Part shown: positions 1 to 6,903 of the stretch, piece by piece
Numbering within the stretch: position 1 is the stretch's first letter
Layout: every line of letters begins with the position of its first letter
Origin: Porticoccus sp.
Lineage (GTDB): Bacteria > Pseudomonadota > Gammaproteobacteria > Pseudomonadales > Porticoccaceae
DNA length: 12,456 bases
Assembly (NCBI GenBank): GCA_002685455.1
Contig: NYXF01000002.1
Location: forward strand, 1 to 12,456
Direction: 5' to 3'
Made by a program: the position numbers and the translations under genes
Notes under the pieces: model-generated
The model's database searches: none
What the model was told of the DNA's origin: nothing
What the model saw: only the letters and a program-made list of their open reading frames with translations

Positions 1-584
1 CTAAACAATTTGATAAGATTATATTTAGTTCAGATTCTGAAAAATATTATAGTATTTTGATAAAATATTTAAAAAAAGATAAATTAAATTATAGTAATTT
101 AATTTTTGATAAAAGACAAAAAACTCATTCAATTAAGACTTCTAAAATTTTTGATTATTTAAAGTATGATTTAATTGAAAAATTTAAATTAAAAAAAAAT
201 GATCTTTTAGTTCAAATGCTTCCTACATGTCCTTTACGATCAATCAAAACTATAAAAAAAACAATTAAATATTCTTTGGCATATAATAAAAATTATTTTT
301 CCGCATGTGAGTATGACTTTCATATAACTTTTAGTTTTTCATCAAATGGAAATAACTGGAAGCCAGTATTTAAAAAATCACCAATGATTTCAGGTAATAC
401 TCAAAGTCAGAGTCAAAAAAAATTTTACCATCCAAATGGAGTTATAAATTGTTTACATGTAAAAAATTTAGGTAAAAATAAAAAATCGATCTATCAAAGT
501 GCAGTACCAATGATGGTTCCTAAAATTGAGGCTTTTGATTTAGATAGTGAAGAAGATTTAAGGATTTTAAAAAAAATTTTCTAG
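1..584 (+). CDS. CMP-nonulosonate (acylneuraminate) cytidylyltransferase, 5'-truncated by window edge
   Basis: The protein probably activates a sialic-acid-like nonulosonic acid (neuraminic, legionaminic or pseudaminic type) with CTP to give the CMP-sugar used by glycosyltransferases in the cytoplasm. The frame is open from base 3 to the TAG at 582-584, so about 193 codons are visible. Roughly 55 N-terminal residues, including the CTP-binding signature, lie outside the window. Visible family motifs are FDKIIFSSDS (the usual 'IIVSTDS' region, bases 9-38), MLPTCPLRS (the LQPTSPLR loop) and a C-terminal FDLDSEEDL (the usual 'DIDT/S-EEDL' metal/product region). The TTG at base 57 is not a start, because conserved sequence continues upstream of it. 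A GT29 transferase follows after 48 bases, which fits a donor-maker next to its user. The exact nonulosonate cannot be told from this fragment. Confidence 0.85.
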   Translation, partial: KQFDKIIFSSDSEKYYSILIKYLKKDKLNYSNLIFDKRQKTHSIKTSKIFDYLKYDLIEKFKLKKNDLLVQMLPTCPLRSIKTIKKTIKYSLAYNKNYFSACEYDFHITFSFSSNGNNWKPVFKKSPMISGNTQSQSQKKFYHPNGVINCLHVKNLGKNKKSIYQSAVPMMVPKIEAFDLDSEEDLRILKKIF

Positions 585-632
585 ATTAAAATAAATTGAA
601 GCTATACTACTAATACTTGAAAATGTAATAAC

Positions 633-1331
633 ATGAACGATATTAATTTATCCAAATTTAATCAATTTAAAAGGTATAAAAACCAAAATAAAAGCATAGC
701 TTTAATTATCCCTGGAAAAAAAATTTTATCAAAAAATTTTGGTTCAAAAATAAATGAATACGATGTATCTATCAGACTTAATACTGGACCTACAGATGGA
801 TTTGAAAAAAATGTAGGTAACAAAACTTCACTTAGAATATTAAACTATCCTTGTTTTATGAGAATAAATAACTTCAAGGTAAGACGACAAAACTTTGAGC
901 TAGATGAGTTTTTTAAATTTAACAGAGATAAGAATAATGCAGTTTTTTTAGATAAATATGTTGAAAAAAAAAAGGAACTCATTCAAAGTTGTATGAGAAA
1001 AGATGCAAATTATCAATTTTTATTCGTTAATCATTTAATTAAAATATTTGATTTTTGTCTATTAACAAATTTTTTACCTAAATTTTTATATCTTTTTTTA
1101 GTTGATTATATTTTACTAAAAAGAAAATTTTCTTTAGGATTTTTAGTTATAAATTTATTAATCAAAGAAAATTTAAATTTTACTGTTTTTGGATTAGATC
1201 TAGAGGAAGATATGCACAACAGAACCCATTATTATAAAAATCATAAGCCAAGTAACGATCACAACTTATCACTCGAAAGAAAAGTATTAAAAAAACTGTA
1301 TAATAAAAAAAAATTTAAAATATATTCCTGA
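633..1331 (+). CDS. GT29 sialyltransferase-type glycosyltransferase
   Basis: This 232-residue protein has the layout of family GT29 sialyltransferases, which transfer a sugar from a CMP-nonulosonate donor. Sialylmotif L spans about residues 21-70: IALIIPG, then DVSIRLNTGPTDGFEKNVG and NKT, close to the animal 'VIRMNxAPTxGFExDVGxKT' pattern. Motif S is about residues 166-190 (SLGFLVINLL...VFGLD). Motif III is HYY at 199-201. Motif VS is the exact H(X)4E, H210 to E215. The motif-L Asn of the usual 'GNS/GNG' is not visible, because the loop here reads IIPGKK, and the paired Cys of animal enzymes is absent. The protein is shorter than animal members, with no signal anchor, so it is probably cytoplasmic. 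It ends TGA TAG, two adjacent in-frame stops. GT29 is mainly known from eukaryotes. The adjacent CMP-sugar synthetase supports the donor type, but the acceptor is unknown. Confidence 0.85.
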   Translation: MNDINLSKFNQFKRYKNQNKSIALIIPGKKILSKNFGSKINEYDVSIRLNTGPTDGFEKNVGNKTSLRILNYPCFMRINNFKVRRQNFELDEFFKFNRDKNNAVFLDKYVEKKKELIQSCMRKDANYQFLFVNHLIKIFDFCLLTNFLPKFLYLFLVDYILLKRKFSLGFLVINLLIKENLNFTVFGLDLEEDMHNRTHYYKNHKPSNDHNLSLERKVLKKLYNKKKFKIYS

Positions 1332-1334
1332 TAG

Positions 1335-1430
1335 ATGATACTAGTAACAAGAAAATATCTCAAAGCAAGCTATTTTGAAATTTTAGTAGATTTTTTTAAA
1401 AATAAAAAATTATTCAAAAGGTTTGTCTAA
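1335..1430 (+). CDS. Possible 31-residue small ORF ahead of asnB
   Basis: An ATG directly after the two stops of the GT29 gene, and in the same frame, opens a 31-codon ORF whose TAA (1428-1430) overlaps the ATG of the next gene as TAATG. The peptide is basic (MILVTRKYLK at the start, KKLFKRFV at the end) and resembles no family I recognise. No Shine-Dalgarno sequence precedes it. It could be a translated leader that couples translation into asnB, a remnant of a lost gene end, or chance. The overlap geometry matches that of real genes in this window (TAATG at 6217-6221), which is the only positive evidence. Confidence 0.3.
   Translation: MILVTRKYLKASYFEILVDFFKNKKLFKRFV
1416..1421 (+). promoter_or_regulatory. 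Shine-Dalgarno-like AAAAGG before asnB
   Basis: AAAAGG lies 8 bases before the ATG at 1430, a normal ribosome-binding spacing. Most other genes here have no purine-rich site at all. It lies inside the small upstream ORF. The start it marks is independently required, because the Cys after Met is the catalytic residue of the encoded amidotransferase. Confidence 0.4.
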
Positions 1431-3211
1431 TGTGTGGTTTTTTTTTATCAATATGTAATGAAGATAATTTTTATATTCGACAAAATAGTCAATCTTTAAA
1501 TCACAGAGGACCTGATGCAAATCAGGATTTCGAAATTTTTGATGATAAAATTAATTTTTGCAAAGGGGACTCGAATTATCATGGTTTCTTTAATAGACTT
1601 TCAATAAGAGGCTCAAATGAAAATCAAATGCAGCCTATTAAATTATCAAATAATAAAATTCTTTTATATAATGGTGAAATTTATAATACTGAATTTCTAA
1701 TTAACAAATTTAAGTTAATTACACATAATAAATTTTTAGACACAAAAATTTTAGGTGAGGGAATTGATAAATTTGGATTAGAGTTTTTAAATTATTTAGA
1801 TGGCATGTTTGCATTATTAATTTTAGATATTAATAATAAACAAATTACTATCATTAGAGATTATTTTGGAATAAAGCCTCTTTATTTTTATCAATCGGAG
1901 AAAAATTTAATTGTTTGTTCAGAGTTAAAGCCAATTATTAAATCAATAAATCCGAGTAAAATTTCTATTAATTATGAATACTTTGCAAATTCAAAAAATA
2001 TGATGGATGAAGCTTTAGGACAAACTCCATTTAATAATATTAAAAAATTATTACCTCAACAAATAATTGAATTTTCTTTTAAAAATAGGAAAATTAAAAA
2101 ATTAAATGAAAAGTTTTTAGATTCTAGAGTTTTAAATCAATATGAAAATAAAATTAAAAATCCAATAGAGATTTTTAAAACTCAAATCAGTGATTATAAA
2201 ATGAATGATAATAAGTCAGGTTTGCTTTTGTCTTCAGGTGTTGACTCTAATGTTTTGTTAAAATTATTAAATAGCCAAAATAATTTTACTTTTAAATCGG
2301 GGGAGGTGAATATTGATGAGGATATTATATTAAAAAAAAATAAAAAAATTGATAATAAAGCAGTAGAATTACCAGCAGAAAAATTGTTAAGTTTTTTTGA
2401 AAAATTTTGCAGCAAAAGCTATGAAATAGAAGATAATATTGGTGTAGCAGCCCAAATGGGTTTGTACGAAAAAGTTTCCCAGAATAAAGAAATTAAAGTC
2501 GTATTTAGTGGCCAAGGTGCTGACGAAATGTTTTTCGGTTATGATGTGGGTGTAAATTTGTTTTTTCAGGATTTAATTAATAATTACAATTATAAAGATT
2601 TTATAATTAACGAAAAATTATTAAATAATTATGACGATTTGAGCTGGAAGATAAAATTGGATAAATTAAGAGATCAATACTTGCCAAAATTTAATTTAAA
2701 AATTTTAATAAATAACTATTCTCAAATATTCAATGGATCTTTTAAAAAAAATAAAATTAAAGATCTCAATTTATTGTTAAGTTACTTCGAAAATAGATTG
2801 AAAAAAAGATTACCTAAATTATTAAGATGGGAAGATTTGTCATCAATGCATTACTCTATAGAAACAAGATTACCATATCTAAATCTATATTATTACAATA
2901 TTAGGAAAGAGCTAAATCTTAAATATTTTTTTTCGCCTCTAGGAAATAAATTTTTTTTAAGAAAATTTCTAAATAGTGATAATAGAGAAAACAATAACTT
3001 TGATCAGACTAAAAAACTTGGTTATACAATTAATTCAAATAAAGTTTTTTCTTTAGCAAATAAAGATAAAGATCTTACGGATATATCTAAAGAAATAAAT
3101 TTAGATATAACAAGTGCATATAATCTTTCTTTAATTTATTGGACTAAAAATTTTAACAAGTTTAATGAAATTAAATATTTGTTAAAAGAAAATAAGCAGG
3201 TATTTTATTAA
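1430..3211 (+). CDS. asnB: Asparagine synthase (glutamine-hydrolysing) type amidotransferase
   Basis: This 593-residue protein has the full AsnB architecture. An N-terminal class II glutaminase releases ammonia from glutamine, and a C-terminal ATP-pyrophosphatase domain adenylates a carboxylate and amidates it. Key features are the nucleophile Cys2 (MCGFF), HRGPD at 25-29, FNRLSIRG with the glutamine-binding Arg near 56-60, YNGEIYN near 80-86, DGMFALLILD near 124-133 and RDYFGIKPLYF near 143-153. In the synthetase half are the PP-loop SSGVDS at 268-273 (usually SGGLDS), SGQGADE at 360-366 and ETRLPYLN further on. The length is normal. In polysaccharide loci such enzymes often amidate sugar acids rather than aspartate. 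The position between a sialyltransferase and a sugar oxidoreductase favours that role, but a housekeeping asparagine synthetase cannot be excluded from sequence alone. Confidence 0.92.
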   Translation: MCGFFLSICNEDNFYIRQNSQSLNHRGPDANQDFEIFDDKINFCKGDSNYHGFFNRLSIRGSNENQMQPIKLSNNKILLYNGEIYNTEFLINKFKLITHNKFLDTKILGEGIDKFGLEFLNYLDGMFALLILDINNKQITIIRDYFGIKPLYFYQSEKNLIVCSELKPIIKSINPSKISINYEYFANSKNMMDEALGQTPFNNIKKLLPQQIIEFSFKNRKIKKLNEKFLDSRVLNQYENKIKNPIEIFKTQISDYKMNDNKSGLLLSSGVDSNVLLKLLNSQNNFTFKSGEVNIDEDIILKKNKKIDNKAVELPAEKLLSFFEKFCSKSYEIEDNIGVAAQMGLYEKVSQNKEIKVVFSGQGADEMFFGYDVGVNLFFQDLINNYNYKDFIINEKLLNNYDDLSWKIKLDKLRDQYLPKFNLKILINNYSQIFNGSFKKNKIKDLNLLLSYFENRLKKRLPKLLRWEDLSSMHYSIETRLPYLNLYYYNIRKELNLKYFFSPLGNKFFLRKFLNSDNRENNNFDQTKKLGYTINSNKVFSLANKDKDLTDISKEINLDITSAYNLSLIYWTKNFNKFNEIKYLLKENKQVFY

Positions 3212-3229
3212 TTAATAATTTATTTTTAT

Positions 3230-4306
3230 ATGAAAATCATTAAACCAAAATTAAGTGTAGGAATTGTTGGATGTGGAAGAATATTTAAAAAACATTATTA
3301 TGCTATTTCAAGAAATAAAAATTTAGTTCTAAAATCAATTTGTGATATTAATTCTCAAAAGTTAAGTAATTTAAACTTTGTAAAAAATTTAGATAAAATA
3401 AATAAATATACAAATTTAACTTTATTTTTAAAAAAAGAAAAACTAGATATTTGTGTTATCTGTACACCTAGTGGTCTTCACCCAAAACATGTAAATTTAG
3501 CATCAAATTACGTAAAAAATATTATCTTAGAAAAACCTATGTCAACCTCGCTTAGACTTGCGTATGGAATGATTAAAAATACAGAAAAAAAAAAATGCAA
3601 CGTTTTTATTGTAAAACAAAATAGATTAAATAAACCTGTTATTTTTTTAAAAGATATATTAGCAAAAAAATTACTTGGAAAAATAAAATTAATTACCACA
3701 AGAGTAAGATGGAGTAGAAATTTAGAATATTTTAATCAGGCAAAATGGAGAGGTAAATGGAAAAGTGATGGAGGCGTATTAGCAAATCAGTCCTCTCATT
3801 ATTTAGATCTTCTTTTATGGTTAATAAATAGTAAAATAAAAAGTGTTTCTGCATTATCAACAAAAATAGTTGATAAAATTGAAGCTTATGACACTGTCAT
3901 TGGAAACGTTAAGTTTTCAAACAATACAATCGCAAATATAGAAGTGACTACCGGGTCCTTACCAAAAAATTTGGAGGGATCAATTTCTGTATTTGGTCAA
4001 AAAGGAACAGTTGTAATCAATGGAAATTCAGTAAATATTTTAGAACATGCATATTTTAAAAATAAAAAAATTGATAAAAAAAATATATATTCTGAGTTTC
4101 CCAAAGATGTATATGGTTTTGGCCATCAAAGATTTTATAGTGAAGTCAGTAAAATAATCACAAACAAATTAAATAATACATTTAGTTTAAAAAGTTCAAT
4201 TCAATGCATAGAATTAATACATGCCATGTATAGATCATCTAAACTAAATAAAACAATTAATTTGAGTTCTAAGAAAAATAAAAGTTTTGATAAAATGGAA
4301 GCTTAA
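3230..4306 (+). CDS. Gfo/Idh/MocA family NAD(P)-dependent sugar oxidoreductase
   Basis: This 358-residue cytoplasmic oxidoreductase probably oxidises or reduces a ring hydroxyl of a nucleotide sugar or sugar intermediate. The N-terminal Rossmann fold has VGIVGCGRIFKKH (GxGxxxxxH, residues 10-22) and CTPSGLH near 78-84. The family EKP motif is at 101-103 and supplies the lysine near nicotinamide. The C-terminal substrate domain has GGVLANQSSHYLDLLLW (181-197), with His190 and Asp193 in the usual catalytic helix position. WbpB/WlbA-type 3-dehydrogenases and PtmF-type enzymes of the legionaminic-acid pathway belong to this family. The context with a CMP-nonulosonate synthetase and an N-acetyl-sugar amidotransferase suggests a comparable role. 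The stop is 3 bases before the next ATG, so the genes are almost certainly cotranscribed. An 11-A run at 3585-3595 lies in frame without breaking the gene. Confidence 0.92.
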   Translation: MKIIKPKLSVGIVGCGRIFKKHYYAISRNKNLVLKSICDINSQKLSNLNFVKNLDKINKYTNLTLFLKKEKLDICVICTPSGLHPKHVNLASNYVKNIILEKPMSTSLRLAYGMIKNTEKKKCNVFIVKQNRLNKPVIFLKDILAKKLLGKIKLITTRVRWSRNLEYFNQAKWRGKWKSDGGVLANQSSHYLDLLLWLINSKIKSVSALSTKIVDKIEAYDTVIGNVKFSNNTIANIEVTTGSLPKNLEGSISVFGQKGTVVINGNSVNILEHAYFKNKKIDKKNIYSEFPKDVYGFGHQRFYSEVSKIITNKLNNTFSLKSSIQCIELIHAMYRSSKLNKTINLSSKKNKSFDKMEA

Positions 4307-4309
4307 AAT

Positions 4310-6219
4310 ATGTGTGGAGTTATTGGATTGCAGTTTTCAGATGATGTAAAAAAGATGAAATTTTATATTGGATTAAAAATACATTTCGTGTTTCTGGTAG
4401 GAGAGGCAAAGATTCCAGCGGTATATCACTACTATTTGTAAAAAATAATATTAATCAAATATATACCTTTAGGTCTGAACAATCTTGTGAGAAATTAATT
4501 AATTACACCCCATTAGTAGATCTAATTACTAACAAGATTAAAAAAAATTTTAAATTAAGATTTATTATATCTCAAACAAGACTTGCAACAAATGGTGATA
4601 CAATTAATGAAAATAACCAGCCAATAAAAAGTCCAAAAAAAAAAATTTTATATGTTTTTAATGGAATTATTACAAATAGTGAAAAGATAAAAAAAAAGTT
4701 TAAAATTTCCAAAAAATTTAAAAATGATGGAATAGCGTTATCTATAATTGACGAGAAGTATTCAAATATAAAATATTTAGAGGGAGCTTACTCATTTATA
4801 AAAATGTCTGTAGATACAAATCCAAAAATTTCATTCATGACAAATAATGGTTCATTATATGTTTCTAATAATTTAAAAAAAAATCTTAAGACATTAATCA
4901 TGTCTGAAGAAAGTTTTTTCAAACAACTGCATGTTGAAAATTACAATCAAGTTAAAAAAAATAAATTATTTGAAATTAAAACTAATGATGTCATTTTAAA
5001 TAGTAAAATATTTGTTGAAAAAAATATTCTACAACAAAACCATAAAGTAAAAGTATTTAACGTAATTAAACCTAAGATAAGTAAAAAATTAGAACACAAA
5101 ATAAGAAATAGAATTAATTTAAATAATTATAATATAAATAGATGTAAAAAATGTGTTTTACCAAATACTCATCCATTTATTTTATTTGATGAAAAAGGAG
5201 TTTGTAACTTTTGTAATAATGAAAAAAAACTTAAATTAAAAAATAAAAAAATATTTTTAAAAAAACTATTAAATATTAGAAAAAGATTTGGTGATAATAA
5301 AATTTTGTTAGCATTATCGGGTGGAAGAGATTCGTCTTATGCGCTACATATACTTTCACATGAATTAGGTTTTAAACCAAGAACATATACATACGATTGG
5401 GGATTAAATACTGACTTAGCAAGAAGGAATGTTTCAATAATGACAGGAAAGTTAGGTATTGAGAATATTATAATTGCAGCAAATTTGAGGAAAAAAAGAG
5501 AATATGTAAAAAAAAATATTAATGCATGGTTACGAAAACCACATTTAGGTATTGTTCCATTGTTTATGGCGGGAGACAAACAATTTATATCAAATGCTAA
5601 AATATTAAAAAATGAAATTGATACTAAAATTGAAATATTTGCTGCTAATCTTCATGAGGTTACTCAGTTTAAAGAGGAGTTTTCAGGTATTCAAATGTGG
5701 AAAGGAAATTCAGGTTTTGGAGAGTCTATGAAGGTAATGCCACAATTAAAATTGTTGTTATTTTATGGAATACAATTCCTGAAAAATACAAAATATCTTA
5801 ATAATTCGCTTCTAGACTCGTTTAATGGTTTTTTAAATTATTATCATGCAGGTGTAAATAAAATACAAATTTATGATTATTTTGATTGGGATGAGGATGT
5901 AATTAACAACGTCTTAATAAATAAATATGGTTGGGAAACTGCCAATGACACAACTACTACATGGAGAATTGGAGATGGAACTGCTGCATTTTATAATTTT
6001 ATTTATTTAATTTTTGCCGGATTTACCGAAAATGATGTTATTAGGTCTAATTTGATAAGACAGGGTAAGCTTACTAGAAAAAAGGCAATAAACTTAATTA
6101 AAAATGAAAATATACCGAGATATTCTACATTAAATTGGTATTTTAAATTGTTTGATTTAGACTTCAGTAGAACAATTAATACAATCATAGATCAAGCAAA
6201 TAAACTAAAAATAATATAA
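4310..6219 (+). CDS. Class II glutaminase fused to WbpG/PseA-like N-acetyl-sugar amidotransferase, interrupted by a -1 frameshift
   Basis: Two frames together encode one protein of 636 residues. The first frame starts MCGVIGLQF at 4310, with Cys2 as the Ntn nucleophile, and would stop after 43 codons at 4441. The second frame is open from 4345 and continues GRRGKDSSG, TRLATNG (Arg91), FNGIITN (Asn118-Gly119), NDG (Asp140) and GAYSF, the order and spacing of a GlmS-type glutaminase. The C-terminal half has a CKKC...CNFC zinc-binding pair (279/282 and 299/302) and the PP-loop SGGRDSS (337-343), as in WbpG/PseA enzymes that turn an N-acetyl group into acetamidino. The first in-frame ATG of the second frame (4804) lies inside conserved glutaminase sequence, so it is unlikely to be the native start. 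The frames join at A_AAA_AAG. WbpG normally takes ammonia from separate HisH/HisF-like partners, and here the glutaminase is fused instead. The stop overlaps the next ATG as TAATG. Confidence 0.85.
4348..4354 (+). other. Slippery heptamer A_AAA_AAG at the frame junction
   Basis: In the frame that begins at 4310 the codons read GTA AAA AAG ATG, placing A_AAA_AAG exactly in the phase needed for a tandem -1 slip. A -1 shift gives V-K-K-D-E-I-L and enters the long downstream frame. The same heptamer drives dnaX frameshifting in E. coli. I see no AGGAG-like stimulator 10-14 bases upstream and no convincing hairpin downstream. A single missing A (six instead of seven) by mutation or read error explains the data equally well. 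Confidence 0.5.
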
Positions 6220-6903
6220 TGAAAAAAAATTTATTAGTTGGCATCATCTTTTATAATGAATTGAATAACTTAAATAAATTAATTTTAAATATACCTAAAA
6301 ATAAAAACTATGATATTTGTTTCGTAAATGATGGGTCAACAGATGGATCTGAAAATTTAATTCCTAAAAAATTTACTGTCATCACTCATAAATTTAACAA
6401 AGGATATGGCGCAGCTGTAAAATCAGTATTTCAGCTAGCAAAAAAAAAATATAAGTATGTATGTATATTTCCAGGAGATAATCAAAGAAAATTCCTAGAT
6501 ATTGAAAAGCTTTATAAAATTACAAATTCAAAAAAAAAAATATGATATTATTATCGGATCTAAATTTCATAAGATTAAATTTATTCCTTTTAGAAGAAAA
6601 ATAGGAAATCAATTTTTTTCATTAATTTCAAGATCATGGAATAATAAAATTTTAGATGTTATGTCTGGTTTTAAAATATACAAAGTAAAAACTACTTATA
6701 AACTTTTAAAGATTTTACCTCAAAATTATTCATTTGATGTGTGTTTAAATTATTTATCATGCAAAGAAAATTTTTTACTAAAAGAGAAAGATGTATTCTG
6801 TAATTACAAGGACCAAACTTCAAAAATGTCTAGTATTATATATGTATCTTTGAAAATCCTTTTTGATTTGTTTGTAGTATTTATTAAATACAAAAAAAAA
6901 TGA
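6219..6903 (+). CDS. GT2 (DPM1-like) glycosyltransferase, frame broken at a poly(A) run
   Basis: Read across the frame break, this encodes a 227-residue GT-A fold transferase of the dolichol/polyprenyl-phosphate sugar synthase type, moving a sugar from a nucleotide donor, often to a lipid phosphate at the inner membrane face. The first frame (6219-6545) has VGIIFYNE, VNDGSTDGS (36-44), FNKGYGAAV and the metal/substrate motif PGDNQ (85-89). The second frame continues with YDIIIGSKF, FRRKIGNQF and MSGFKIYK, the usual 'tGFR' region near residue 149. The junction is an A11 run at 6530-6540, and ten A's would give one continuous ORF (NSKKKYDIII). A weakly hydrophobic stretch near the C terminus (VSLKILFDLFVVFI) could touch the membrane. 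The ATG overlaps the previous stop (TAATG) and its TGA overlaps the next ATG (ATGA), so this is a tight operon. Confidence 0.85.
6530..6540 (+). repeat. A11 homopolymer tract causing the GT2 frame break
   Basis: Eleven consecutive A's end the first GT2 frame: TCA AAA AAA AAA ATA TGA. Removing one A, or adding two, joins it to the second frame. Runs this long are prone to replication slippage and to RNA polymerase slippage, and also to sequencing error, so the tract may switch or dilute expression of the enzyme or be an artefact. Confidence 0.6.

Noticed and set aside
57..59. TTG as the start of the first gene
   Set aside because: The frame is open to base 3 and encodes the conserved FDKIIFSSDS segment upstream, so the gene continues beyond the left edge.
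2194..2415. Minus-strand open frame inside asnB
   Set aside because: It lies wholly within a well-supported plus-strand gene with conserved motifs and has no family resemblance. The same holds for the minus-strand frames at 3508-3699, 5337-5579 and 6003-6188.
4804..4806. ATG at 4804 as the native start of the amidotransferase
   Set aside because: It follows the conserved GAYSF glutaminase motif directly. About 150 residues of conserved domain lie upstream in the same frame, and the purine-rich stretch at 4781-4786 codes for that motif and is 17 bases away.
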